64,000 bases of DNA, taken from positions 2,914,001-2,978,000 of the forward strand of contig NZ_JAGYHC010000001.1 of NCBI RefSeq assembly GCF_019837165.1. The letters run 5' to 3'. The notes beneath the pieces are model-generated. The model did no database searches. It had not been told where the DNA came from and worked only from the letters and a program-made list of their open reading frames with translations. A program made the position numbers and the translations under genes. The stretch is from Virgibacillus sp. NKC19-3. GTDB lineage: Bacteria > Bacillota > Bacilli > Bacillales > Amphibacillaceae. Positions 9,287 to 17,696 of this stretch are shown here, piece after piece. Numbering within the stretch: position 1 is the stretch's first letter; each line of letters opens with the position of its first letter.

Positions 9287-9406
9287 AGGTCATACAAACT
9301 CTTGGAACAAGAGGGTTAGCTTGGTCCATTTCGTCAGCTACTAAAAGTGACGATTACCCAAGAAGCCCCCCACTTCAAGCAACCCGTAGGGGTAGTAAGT
9401 GGTGGG
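9287..9406 (+). ncRNA. Possible omega/reRNA region and right-end hairpin of the IS
   Basis: In this family the guide RNA of TnpB is transcribed across the 3' end of tnpB and the right end. Here the segment ends in a hairpin (CCCCCCACTT 9366-9375 with AAGTGGTGGG 9397-9406). The RNA is inferred from family knowledge; the hairpin is seen. Confidence 0.45.
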
Positions 9407-9448
9407 AGTAGTTCACCCAGTTCATATCAACAATCCATAACTGTCCTG

Positions 9449-10345
9449 TTATATAATGTTCAATAAAATTGTGATAGATACAATGCTCACGAGTGTTGCG
9501 ACAAATGTAATACTTGATACCAGCTCCGGTTCTGTATCAAATTCAATGGCATACATGGTGGTCGTTGCCGCAGTTGGCATGGCTGAAATAATAACAATAA
9601 CCGCTCCAATAACCGGATCCATATCAACGAAATAGATAAAGCCAAACGCTATCAGTGGGGAAATTACCATTTTCAAAACCACAGAAGAAGTAATAACCTG
9701 CCAATTGAGATTTATCGCTGTAATGGATGCCAGTTGCATACCAAGCATGATCATCATAACTGGGATTGCTGCATCCCCAACCATTGCTATCGTAGAATGA
9801 ATAGACGCAGGCAACGGCCCCCATGAAAAAAACTGAAAAATAAACGCCAATAGCGCTGCATAGGTCGTTGGCATTTTCATCACATTTGTAAACGCACGTT
9901 TCATGCCACTTGTACTTCGGGATGCATAATAGATTCCAAAAAAATTATTCATTAATGATTGCATAATCATAATAAATACAGCATAAGGCAACGCAGCATT
10001 CCCTACACTAAACAACACAACTGGAAGCCCGTAATTTCCTGAGTTCATAAAACCTGTCGACAAAATCGCTGCACTTTCGATGGAAGGTTGCCAGTTTAAT
10101 AATTTAGCAAGTATCTTATTAAGTAAAACCATGAGAAAAAATAAAACAAACATAAAAATAACAATAATCATGTAGCCTCTGTCAAAATCAGCATCATACA
10201 GCGAAGAAAAAACAAGTGCAGGACTTAATATGTATAACGTTACAGTCGAAACAGACTTTATATCCATAATTCGGATCCGTTGTAATATAAACCCGGCAGC
10301 AAATACTGCGATAATCGGTAAAATAACATTTAAAAATAAACTCAT
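9449..10345 (-). CDS. AEC family transporter
   Basis: A 298-residue membrane protein with about ten hydrophobic helices in two halves, of the auxin efflux carrier family (MleP/YfdV type). The motif STGFMNSGNYGLPV near residue 100 and MIMLGMQLA near residue 200 are typical crossover-helix regions. These proteins export or exchange organic acids or amino-acid derivatives; the substrate cannot be told. ATG at 10345 follows GGAGATGA. It is separated from speG by only 13 bases, so both may be cotranscribed. Confidence 0.87.
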   Translation of the reverse strand: MSLFLNVILPIIAVFAAGFILQRIRIMDIKSVSTVTLYILSPALVFSSLYDADFDRGYMIIVIFMFVLFFLMVLLNKILAKLLNWQPSIESAAILSTGFMNSGNYGLPVVLFSVGNAALPYAVFIMIMQSLMNNFFGIYYASRSTSGMKRAFTNVMKMPTTYAALLAFIFQFFSWGPLPASIHSTIAMVGDAAIPVMMIMLGMQLASITAINLNWQVITSSVVLKMVISPLIAFGFIYFVDMDPVIGAVIVIISAMPTAATTTMYAIEFDTEPELVSSITFVATLVSIVSITILLNII

Positions 10346-10358
10346 GAGGTCATCTCCA

Positions 10359-10874
10359 TTAATTCATGCTAAAATAATCTTCTTGGAACATACACATAAT
10401 CACTGCATGATGATATGTTCCGTTCACAAAGTACTCATCCTTTAGCTGGGCTTCAATCTGAAATCCAGCCTTTTTATAAATATGGATGGCTTTTTCGTTT
10501 ATTTGATCAACAATCAAATAAAGTTTATGCAAATTTAATGTGGAGAAGGCATAATCCATTGCCAAACATGTAGCTTTGCTTGCGTAACCGTTCCCTTGAT
10601 ACGTCGGATCAATCATAATCGTAAACTCTGCTTTTCGATGAATCGGATCAATGGCAACTAATTCTACCAAGCCAAGTTTTTTATTTCCTTTCTTCAAAAT
10701 GAAGTGTCTTACATGTGGATTGGACATGTTTTTATCATATTGATCCTTAAGTGTTGCCATGGATTTATAGGCTTCCTCAAACCAATAAGACATGATGTCT
10801 GCATTATTATGTAATGTATGAATAAATTCCAAGTCTTCCTTTTCCAATGTGCGTAACCCTATCTCTTCATCCAT
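10359..10874 (-). CDS. speG: Spermidine N1-acetyltransferase
   Basis: A 171-residue GNAT enzyme that follows E. coli SpeG closely: RTLEKEDLEFIHTLHNNADIMSYWFEE at the start, GLVELVAIDPIHRKAEFTI, acetyl-CoA loop YQGNGYASKA and the tail KLYLIVDQINEKAIHIYKKAGF. It acetylates spermidine/spermine to relieve polyamine excess. ATG at 10874 lies behind GGAGG. The AEC gene follows at once, so that carrier might export an acetylated or related compound; this is a guess. Confidence 0.92.
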   Translation of the reverse strand: MDEEIGLRTLEKEDLEFIHTLHNNADIMSYWFEEAYKSMATLKDQYDKNMSNPHVRHFILKKGNKKLGLVELVAIDPIHRKAEFTIMIDPTYQGNGYASKATCLAMDYAFSTLNLHKLYLIVDQINEKAIHIYKKAGFQIEAQLKDEYFVNGTYHHAVIMCMFQEDYFSMN

Positions 10875-10982
10875 TGATAGAACCTCCTAACGTTTCTGTA
10901 TTATCATAGCACAATCTGACAATATTCCTCAAAACAACAATTCGTGTAAAGACAGCTTTTCTCATGGAAAAGGTAAAGAAAC

Positions 10983-11317
10983 TTGACAAAGCCTTGTTTG
11001 TATGAGAAGATATTCACGTTAACAAGTGAAGTAGCAAATAAGTATAGCTGGCATTCTACGTAATGTTTTCAATATGCTTATTCACACTGGCGCGACTAAA
11101 GGGTCGCAAGGACGTAAGAGCAGGTTAGGGCTTACGTTGCTTAAGTTAGAAGTCATAGCTCCTTTCGTTGCTGACTATGACTTGTGGAATATGTACCGCG
11201 GTAAAGTGAAATTCGATAATGAAATTTCCCACCCGAAAGAATTCGGGATTAAAATTAAAATAAACTTATGTGTTACTTTCAATCAAAGGGGTACTCTTAT
11301 CACTAGGGTACCCCTTT
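10983..11317 (+). promoter_or_regulatory. Structured 5' leader with terminator upstream of cvfB
   Basis: A -35 hexamer TTGACA lies at 10983; the -10 is imperfect (GAAGAT/AGATAT at about 11006-11013). The downstream stretch forms a series of hairpins: 11092-11107 (GCGAC/GTCGC), 11112-11137 (ACGTAAG/CTTACGT), 11150-11183 (nine perfect pairs AAGTCATAG/CTATGACTT), 11208-11228 and 11232-11247 (CCCGAA/TTCGGG). A perfect ten-pair terminator-like stem (11285-11317, AAAGGGGTAC/GTACCCCTTT) then ends in TTTT, 38 bases before the cvfB start. This looks like a riboswitch or attenuator. I tried glycine, T-box, c-di-GMP, THF, Mg, Mn, ZTP and SAM classes by eye and none fits. Confidence 0.55.
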
Positions 11318-11354
11318 TCCAATACATACGCTGCGTTAGAAAGAAGGTTAAATA

Positions 11355-12209
11355 ATGACTCAATTACCACTTGGAACGATCCAGACTATGCGTGTTTTGC
11401 GCAAGATGGACACAGGCTATGTTTTGACAAAAAATACAAATGAAGCGCTCTTACACTATAATGAAACGGAACATGAACTTGCAGTTGAACAGGACGTTGA
11501 CGTTTTTTTGTATCATGATAAAAAAGGTCGCGTCATTGCAACAACGAGATTACCGAACATTGTAATGGACACGTACGGATGGGCAGAAGTGACAGAGGTT
11601 ATCCCAAAGTTAGGCGCGTTCGTTGCGATTGGAATTGCAAAGGATATGCTCGTATCTGTGGATGATCTTCCATTATTTGAAACTGTATGGCCAAAGCCTG
11701 GCGATCAGCTTTTCATCACACTGGGGGAAGATCGAAAAGGACGCCTACTTGCGATTCCTGCAACGGAAGGAATTATACAAAGAGAAATCGATCTAGCGCC
11801 GCAAGAATTGCTGAATCAACCGATTCGTGGAACCATTTATCATACAAGCAGGGAAGGCGCAGCGATAATAACTGAAGATGGGTATCGCGGGTTTATTCAT
11901 CATACCGAGCGAAAAGAAGAACCCCGCCTGGGGGAATTCGTACATGGACGCGTAATCGAAGTTAAAGAAAACGGAACATTGAATGTTTCTCTGCGGCCGC
12001 TTAAGCGGTACAGTAGGAGCGAAGATGCAGATGCCATATTGGCTCATCTCGAGGCAAGTCAGGGGCAGATTCCTTTTGATGATAAAAGCGACCCTGAAGA
12101 TATTCGTGGAACATTTCATATCAGTAAAGCAGCATTCAAACGTGCACTTGGTAAACTAATGAAAGAAGGTAAAGTAGAGCAACGTGATGGGAGCACTTTT
12201 TTAAAATAG
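11355..12209 (+). CDS. cvfB: CvfB family S1 RNA-binding protein
   Basis: A 284-residue protein of the CvfB/YitL family: three S1-like OB folds (about residues 5-60, 70-130, 145-215) and a C-terminal winged helix (DIRGTFHISKAAFKRALGKLMKEGKVEQRDG). In Staphylococcus the family binds RNA and affects virulence gene expression. The second OB fold shows VIPKLGAFVAIGIAKDMLV and the third EGAAIITEDGYRGFIHHTE. The start follows AAGGTTAAATA. It is monocistronic behind a long structured leader, which suggests RNA-level control. Confidence 0.9.
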   Translation: MTQLPLGTIQTMRVLRKMDTGYVLTKNTNEALLHYNETEHELAVEQDVDVFLYHDKKGRVIATTRLPNIVMDTYGWAEVTEVIPKLGAFVAIGIAKDMLVSVDDLPLFETVWPKPGDQLFITLGEDRKGRLLAIPATEGIIQREIDLAPQELLNQPIRGTIYHTSREGAAIITEDGYRGFIHHTERKEEPRLGEFVHGRVIEVKENGTLNVSLRPLKRYSRSEDADAILAHLEASQGQIPFDDKSDPEDIRGTFHISKAAFKRALGKLMKEGKVEQRDGSTFLK

Positions 12210-12216
12210 CATTTGA

Positions 12217-12250
12217 AAAGCCACAGCACTAGTGCTGTGGCTTTTTCCGT
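12217..12250. terminator. Bidirectional terminator after cvfB
   Basis: Perfect stem AAAAGCCACAGCACTAGTGCTGTGGCTTTTT, with T tracts usable from both strands. It also closes the converging membrane protein gene. Confidence 0.88.
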
Positions 12251-12255
12251 TCTTT

Positions 12256-12546
12256 TTAGGCTTTTGAATCCTGTGCATAAGCATCCATCATAGATGTGAT
12301 AACAAATCCGATAGCTGCCGCAAATAGGGAAGCAATTCCCCATCCACCAAGACCTGCTCCCATCATTTCTACTTTTCCAATGATCGAAGCCATTAAAATA
12401 AGCAAGATACCCACTACAGCTAAATAAGTGCTTGGGTAGTAGCGCACTTGCGATTCCTTTTTAGAGGCATTTGCTATAAATATGCTAACGAGAATCACTA
12501 CCGCTGTTAAAATGCCACCAATTGCAAAAACTGATTGTATCATCAT
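12256..12546 (-). CDS. Small three-helix membrane protein (YesK-like)
   Basis: About 96 residues with three hydrophobic segments (residues 4-25, 42-60, 68-88). The sequence resembles the Bacillus YesK family, but I hold this loosely. A GTG at 12552 overlaps the GAGGTG ribosome binding site; ATG at 12546 or 12543 is better placed. Function unknown. It converges on cvfB. Confidence 0.6.
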   Translation of the reverse strand: MMIQSVFAIGGILTAVVILVSIFIANASKKESQVRYYPSTYLAVVGILLILMASIIGKVEMMGAGLGGWGIASLFAAAIGFVITSMMDAYAQDSKA

Positions 12547-12720
12547 TTTCACCTCGTCATTTATATGTATTCTTTCCTATATTCTACAATTGTATGTGTT
12601 TAAAGTCAATTTATACTGCGATCATCTGCACGTATCTTTTTATTTGATAAAATGTTGGAATCTTCAAACTCCTGTATGAATAGGCTAATGATACAACCAT
12701 CGAAAGGAGGTAAAATGACC

Positions 12721-13923
12721 ATGAAAAAGAATTTTATTTGGCAAATAGTGGGCGCCTTTATTCTCGCTATTATCGTTGGTTTGATTTTGGGAGAACGAGC
12801 AGACTATGTTCAACCACTTGGAGATTTATTTTTACGTCTTATTCAGTTCATCATTGTGCCCTTAATCCTGTCAACCATTATTGTTGGAATTACAAGTGCC
12901 GGCGATATTAAAAAGCTGAGTCGTTTGGGTGGAAAAACCATTTCCTATTATTTAGTAACAAGTTTCATCGCCATTTCTATCGGTTTGGCAGCAGGTTTTG
13001 TCTTCCAACCAGGTACCGGAGTTGATGTCACGATGCAGGAAGGAGCAGCCGCACCCAATGAAACAGAAGGCGTTGTTCAAACATTACTAAATATAATCCC
13101 GACCAATCCAATCGAAGCTTTATCAACTGCGAATGTATTACAAATCATTTTCTTTGCCATCTTCTTAGGTATCGGTATCACCTTGGTTGGAGAAAAAGCT
13201 GCACCTCTACAGCGTTTTTTTGATGGATTGGCCGAAGTTATGTATAAAATCACCGGTATCATTATGTTACTTGTTCCAATTGGAATCTTCGGGCTACTCG
13301 CGCCAATCGTCGGAGAGTATGGACTGTCCGTTTTATTGCCGCTTATAAAGGTGATTATCGCAGTGCTCGTCGCGTGTATCATTCATGCCGTAATCGTTTA
13401 TTCATCAGCAGTTAAAACGTTTGATAAAATGAGTCCACTTACATTTTTCAAAGGGATTTTCCCTGCAACGGTCGTGGCATTCAGTACGAGTAGCAGCTCC
13501 GGAACCCTACCAGTTACGATGAAAAATACGCAGGAAAATTTAGGTGTATCCAAAGCAACAAGTAGCTTTGGCCTTCCCTTAGGATCCACAATAAACATGG
13601 ATGGTACTGCCATTTATTTGGGTGTTGCTGTTTTATTTATCGCCCAATATTTCAACACTGAGCTCTCATTTGCGCAAATTTTAACAGTCGCATTGCTCGC
13701 AACCCTTGCTTCCATCGGAACAGCAGGTGTACCTGGTGCAGGATTAATTATGCTAACAATGGTTCTAGGTGCAGTGAATTTACCACTAGAAGGTATTGCG
13801 CTCATCGCCGGGATCGATCGAATCCTTGACATGATGCGAACCGCTGTGAATGTTACAGGTGATGCTTCTGCAGCTGTAGTTGTTGATGCATCCGAAAGAA
13901 AGCGGGAAGAACTGGTTTCATAG
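12721..13923 (+). CDS. Dicarboxylate/amino acid:cation symporter (DAACS)
   Basis: A 400-residue membrane carrier of the GltP/DctA fold. The re-entrant hairpin serine motif STSSSSGTLPVT (near residue 260), NMDGTAIY with the cation-binding Asn/Asp (near residue 290) and GTAGVPGAG are all present. The end DRILDMMRTAVNVTGDA holds the substrate-binding Asp/Arg/Asn pattern of glutamate/aspartate carriers. AAGGAGG is four bases from an ATG at 12715 and ten from the ATG at 12721; the second is preferred. Substrate is probably acidic amino acid, with proton or sodium. Confidence 0.9.
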   Translation: MKKNFIWQIVGAFILAIIVGLILGERADYVQPLGDLFLRLIQFIIVPLILSTIIVGITSAGDIKKLSRLGGKTISYYLVTSFIAISIGLAAGFVFQPGTGVDVTMQEGAAAPNETEGVVQTLLNIIPTNPIEALSTANVLQIIFFAIFLGIGITLVGEKAAPLQRFFDGLAEVMYKITGIIMLLVPIGIFGLLAPIVGEYGLSVLLPLIKVIIAVLVACIIHAVIVYSSAVKTFDKMSPLTFFKGIFPATVVAFSTSSSSGTLPVTMKNTQENLGVSKATSSFGLPLGSTINMDGTAIYLGVAVLFIAQYFNTELSFAQILTVALLATLASIGTAGVPGAGLIMLTMVLGAVNLPLEGIALIAGIDRILDMMRTAVNVTGDASAAVVVDASERKREELVS

Positions 13924-13928
13924 AACTG

Positions 13929-13974
13929 TTTGTTCATACGAAGTATCCTCAGATGGAGGCTATTTCGTATGAAC
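13929..13974. repeat. Inverted repeat at the broken end of ywbE
   Basis: GTTCATACGAA and TTCGTATGAAC face each other across about 20 bases. There is no T tract. It coincides with the point where the YwbE-like frame loses similarity, so it may be a terminator, or the scar of a small mobile or repeat element. Confidence 0.5.
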
Positions 13975-14086
13975 CCTCCCTGACTATTCCATGGGTTGTC
14001 TTACCTGTTCGTTGATCCCGTTTTAAAACAACGTCTACTTCTAATCCGTGATAAATATTGGCGCGATATCTTCCATCAACAGCCAT
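13949..14086 (-). pseudogene. ywbE: Truncated YwbE (DUF2196) gene
   Basis: A 45-codon frame behind an excellent AAGGAGATG ribosome binding site reads MAVDGRYRANIYHGLEVDVV, then LKRDQRTGKTTHGIV. This matches the N-terminal two thirds of the YwbE family as I recall it (family length about 65, pattern R-x-x-I-x-PGLxVDIVLKxDQRTGKLTRGIV). The conserved KDILT..HPHGIKVRL end is missing, and the frame enters the inverted repeat and stops. It is likely a gene cut short; a working short variant is less likely. Confidence 0.6.
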
Positions 14087-14179
14087 GATACATCTCCTTC
14101 ATTCCATATTTTAGCAAGTAAAAAGTTTCTTATCTTTATATTGCGTACTTTGACTTTACTATAAATACTCGGCAAAGCT

Positions 14180-14410
14180 CTAGTCTTTTAATATTTCATA
14201 TAAATCATCAAGCTTTTCCGTCATATATGAACGACTATCTTCAACTCCCTTATTATAAAACAATGGCGCTATTTCTTCGATGAAAAAATCAAGCATCAAC
14301 ATGGCAGCCAACTCGCCGATTTGCTCCCCACGCTCCCTTTCAAAGTATCCTTGAATAATCCCAACGAGTGTCTCCTTTTCAGGCTTCGTTAACTCAATTT
14401 TTGGTTTCAT
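14180..14410 (-). CDS. DUF2164 family protein
   Basis: A 76-residue acidic protein, all helix by appearance, with the family core EKETLVGIIQGYFERERGEQIGELAAMLMLDFF and a final Y-N-KGVEDSR. DUF2164 is widespread in Gram-positive and Gram-negative bacteria without a known role. The ribosome binding site AGGAGGATTTC is excellent. It stands alone, divergent from the SulP gene. Confidence 0.82.
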   Translation of the reverse strand: MKPKIELTKPEKETLVGIIQGYFERERGEQIGELAAMLMLDFFIEEIAPLFYNKGVEDSRSYMTEKLDDLYEILKD

Positions 14411-14565
14411 GAAATCCTCCTATTCGATTCATTATTTTATTATAGCATTTTCAATATGATCAAAAATGGTATTATCGATAATTTCTACTGTTATTCATCC
14501 AGAATAATTCCCATCTCCATAAAATATAGTACAAGTACACGCTTGTATTTAAGGGGGCTATTTAT

Positions 14566-15822
14566 TTGATGATGTACAAATTATTTCCGGGATTAAAACA
14601 CCTTGTCCACTACAATACATCTGATTTAACAGATGACCTCACCGCCGGGATGACGGTGGCCGTTTTGCTAATTCCCCAAAGTATGGCTTATGCCATCATA
14701 GCGGGAGTACCAGTAACGCTTGGTTTATTTGCCGCCACCTTCCCATTACTTATTTATGCATTCGTTGGCGGATCAAAATATTTATCTGTGGGTCCTGTAT
14801 CCATTGTCTCGCTTTTAGCGTTTTCCGGTATAACCAGTATTGTACAAGCTGATTCCACCCAATTTATAGAGCTAATCATGATACTTGCTTTACTTACTGG
14901 AGTGATTCAATTACTATTAGGATTTATAAAAATAGGCTCTTTTTTCAACTTTATACCTTATGCTGTGATTCATGGTTTTATATCTGCGGCCGCAATCATT
15001 ATCGCTTTAAATCAAGTGAAGTCCATCATGGGGGTATCCTTACCCAAATATGACAACCTTATTTCGTATGGACAAGAAATAATAATTCACCTCCCCGAAG
15101 CAAATCTCTATACAGTTGGAATTGCTTCAGGCAGCATTTTTCTTTTATTACTACTAAAGAAAACATCTCCCGCAATTCCGGGAGCATTTATTGTTATTTT
15201 TGCATCCGTTCTTATTGTAGATTATTTTGATTTAAACGAAAAGGGGGTGGCTATCGTAGGAAGTATTCCCCAGGCTTTACCAAATCTTTCTTTTCATACC
15301 CCTACGTTTGATCTCATTATCTCATTATTACCGATCGCATTAATGATTGCGTTTATATCCTTTGTTGAATCCTATGCTGTTGCCAAACAGTTAGCGAATA
15401 AAGATAACGAGCCGCTTGACCCGAATCAGGAATTACGCGGATTAGGACTAGCAAATATCACTAGTTCGTTTGTTGGATCAATTCCGGTTGCCGGAGCTAT
15501 TTCAAGAACAGCCGTCAACCAACAATCAGGGGCAAAAACAAACTTATCCTTGCTTGTAACAGCAATATTCATGCTGCTAGCTATCCTGTATTTAACCCCA
15601 TTATTCTATTATTTACCGAAAGTAACACTTGCAGCTATTATCATTATCGCTGTATCAGGGCTGACTAATTTTAAACAACTGAGCTATTATTTTAAAAACA
15701 ACATTTCCGATGCCATCATTTTTCTTGCTACCTTTACAGCTACATTACTGATTGATATCTTTCTAGGACTAATGATCGGTATCTCACTTTCTATTATTAT
15801 TGGGCTAATGCAAAAACAGTGA
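14566..15822 (+). CDS. SulP family anion transporter lacking a STAS domain
   Basis: A 418-residue membrane protein with the SulP signature: GMTVAVLLIPQSMAYAIIAGVP near residue 30, GLFAATFPLLIYAFVGGSKYLSVGP, and ANITSSFVGSIPVAGAISRTAVN. It ends right after the last helix (MIGISLSIIIGLMQKQ). Family members usually continue with a cytoplasmic STAS domain of 100-150 residues, absent here, and only 90 bases separate it from the next gene. TTG at 14566 lies eight bases after AAGGGGG; ATG at 14569 is the alternative. Substrate may be sulfate, bicarbonate or a dicarboxylate. Confidence 0.88.
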   Translation: MMMYKLFPGLKHLVHYNTSDLTDDLTAGMTVAVLLIPQSMAYAIIAGVPVTLGLFAATFPLLIYAFVGGSKYLSVGPVSIVSLLAFSGITSIVQADSTQFIELIMILALLTGVIQLLLGFIKIGSFFNFIPYAVIHGFISAAAIIIALNQVKSIMGVSLPKYDNLISYGQEIIIHLPEANLYTVGIASGSIFLLLLLKKTSPAIPGAFIVIFASVLIVDYFDLNEKGVAIVGSIPQALPNLSFHTPTFDLIISLLPIALMIAFISFVESYAVAKQLANKDNEPLDPNQELRGLGLANITSSFVGSIPVAGAISRTAVNQQSGAKTNLSLLVTAIFMLLAILYLTPLFYYLPKVTLAAIIIIAVSGLTNFKQLSYYFKNNISDAIIFLATFTATLLIDIFLGLMIGISLSIIIGLMQKQ

Positions 15823-15911
15823 CAGGCTCGCCCTGCATTTTATCGAACTCTAGTACAAGCAGGATTTTTTCTTTTGATGGCGAATAATATGTGTATGAGG
15901 GAGGATTGGAT

Positions 15912-17609
15912 ATGAAAACATTCGAGGAGTTTATATACGAGCGACCGGATATGGAAGAAGAGAAGCATAAATTCGACCTATTATTGGACAATTTTACCGG
16001 TGCTAAGTCACCTGAGGAAGCAAAAAATGCGGTCAACGCCATTAACGTATTTCGCCAGCGACTATCAACACTGTTTGAACTGGTTTTTATTCGTGCATCC
16101 ATTGACACCAATGATACATTTTACCAAGAGGAACGTGATTTCACCGATGAAATGGAACCTGAGTTAACTGCAATGGATACCGCGTTTTATGAGGAATTAA
16201 TAACATCTCCTTATCGTAAGCAGCTAGAAAAACAATATGGAACACAACTTTTTCAAATTGCTGATTTCCAGATAAAAGAATTTTCTCCAAAGATCATTCA
16301 GCTTCTACAAAAAGAAAACAGGCTGATGACCGAATACTCAAAACTAGTGGCATCAGCAGAAGTGGAATTCGAGGGGGAAACCTATACACTTGCTCAAATT
16401 GAGCCCTTCATGCAAGATACAGATCGTGACCGGCGGAAGCAAGCTGTTCAAGCAAGCACTGGGTTTTTTGAGAAAAATGCAACTACATTTGATGATATCT
16501 ATGATCAATTAGTAAAGGTGCGCCATGATATGGCAACAACACTGGGGTATAAAAATTTTGTAGAACTCGGGTATATACGAATGCAGCGTTTTGACTATAA
16601 TCCCGACATGGTTGCCGTTTTTCGCAAACAGGTGCGCGACATCATTGTGCCTGTTGCCTCGAAATTATATCAAAAGCAGGCAGAACGCATTGGTGTAAAT
16701 GCTTTAAAATTTCACGACGAAAATGTTGTGTTTAAAAACGGGAATGCAAAACCAAAAGGATCCTCTACATGGATTATCGAAAACGGTATAAAAATGTACG
16801 AAGCATTATCAGAAGAAACAAAGGAATTTTTCCATTATATGCTTGACCATAATTTAATGGATCTAAAAGCAAAAAAGGGAAAAGAAGCAGGTGGCTATTG
16901 CACCTATTTGGAAGACTATCAATCTCCATTCATTTTCGCAAATTTTAATGGAACATCTGGAGATGTCGATGTATTAACGCATGAAGCAGGACACGCGTTC
17001 CAGAATTATGCTAGCCGAGATATTGGAGTTCCGGAATACCTGCATCCAACACATGAAGCGGCTGAAATTCACTCGATGAGCATGGAATTTTTCACATGGC
17101 CCTGGATGAAGTTATTCTTCAACGAAGATACGGATAAATATAAGTATGCACACCTGGCTGGCGGCCTCACATTTATCCCTTATGGTGTTGCTGTGGATGA
17201 ATTTCAACATCTTGTCTATGAAAATCCGGAATGGACACCGGATGAGCGCAAGCAAGCCTGGAAAAAGTTAGAACAAATCTACCTACCACATCGTGATTAT
17301 GACGGGAATGCTTACCTGGAGGCAGGTGCTTTCTGGCAGCGTCAAGGACATATTTACGAAGATCCTTTTTATTATATTGATTACACATTAGCACAAATTT
17401 GTGCCTTCCAATTCTGGAAACGATCACGTAAAAATCAAGCTGCTGCTTGGAATGACTACGTAAACCTAAGTAAATTAGGTGGATCGAAATCTTTCTTGGA
17501 ACTTGTAGAAACAGCAAATCTTCACTCCCCATTTGAACCAGGCACGTTGGAATCCGTTGTCAACACGATTGAAGAGTGGCTTCATTCGGTCAATGATAAA
17601 GCATTATGA
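15912..17609 (+). CDS. M3 family oligoendopeptidase (PepF-like)
   Basis: A 565-residue zinc metallopeptidase. The HExxH site is H357-E-A-G-H361, and the third ligand Glu lies in THEAAEIHSMSMEFF about 25 residues on. Length and motif spacing match the M3 oligoendopeptidase branch related to PepF, which cleaves short peptides in the cytosol. ATG at 15912 has seven bases to GGGAGG; upstream in-frame codons (from GTG 15891) include the ribosome binding site itself and are excluded. No signal peptide. Confidence 0.93.
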   Translation: MKTFEEFIYERPDMEEEKHKFDLLLDNFTGAKSPEEAKNAVNAINVFRQRLSTLFELVFIRASIDTNDTFYQEERDFTDEMEPELTAMDTAFYEELITSPYRKQLEKQYGTQLFQIADFQIKEFSPKIIQLLQKENRLMTEYSKLVASAEVEFEGETYTLAQIEPFMQDTDRDRRKQAVQASTGFFEKNATTFDDIYDQLVKVRHDMATTLGYKNFVELGYIRMQRFDYNPDMVAVFRKQVRDIIVPVASKLYQKQAERIGVNALKFHDENVVFKNGNAKPKGSSTWIIENGIKMYEALSEETKEFFHYMLDHNLMDLKAKKGKEAGGYCTYLEDYQSPFIFANFNGTSGDVDVLTHEAGHAFQNYASRDIGVPEYLHPTHEAAEIHSMSMEFFTWPWMKLFFNEDTDKYKYAHLAGGLTFIPYGVAVDEFQHLVYENPEWTPDERKQAWKKLEQIYLPHRDYDGNAYLEAGAFWQRQGHIYEDPFYYIDYTLAQICAFQFWKRSRKNQAAAWNDYVNLSKLGGSKSFLELVETANLHSPFEPGTLESVVNTIEEWLHSVNDKAL

Positions 17610-17637
17610 ACTTGTAGTTTCTCAAATTTAAATTTCC

Positions 17638-17686
17638 ATAAAAAGGAACCGCACTCGCAGATAACTAAAGGGCGGTTCCTTTTCTA
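17638..17686. terminator. Bidirectional terminator between the M3 peptidase gene and nhaC
   Basis: AAAAGGAACCGC pairs with GCGGTTCCTTTT around a loop of about 20 bases, with T tracts on both sides. Confidence 0.8.
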
Positions 17687-17696
17687 TCTTCAACCA

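Larger units (their letters stand above)
7608..9420 (+). mobile_element. IS200/IS605-family insertion sequence
   Basis: Contains a Y1 transposase (tnpA) and a tnpB gene in the same direction. It is bounded by subterminal hairpins at 7614-7677 and 9366-9406 in place of inverted repeats. Exact ends cannot be fixed from one copy; the given limits are the outer edges of the hairpins plus a few bases. It lies between ytaF and the AEC transporter gene without disrupting either. Confidence 0.85.

Noticed and set aside
11180-11202. T-box-like GTGGAATATGTACCGCGG in the cvfB leader
   Set aside because: The core GGGTGGNACCGCG is not matched, no specifier or antiterminator partner is visible, and cvfB is not an amino-acid gene.
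11074-11355. 93-codon open frame upstream of cvfB
   Set aside because: It runs through five hairpins and a terminator, has no ribosome binding site, and its product looks unlike any protein; the DNA is better explained as a structured leader.
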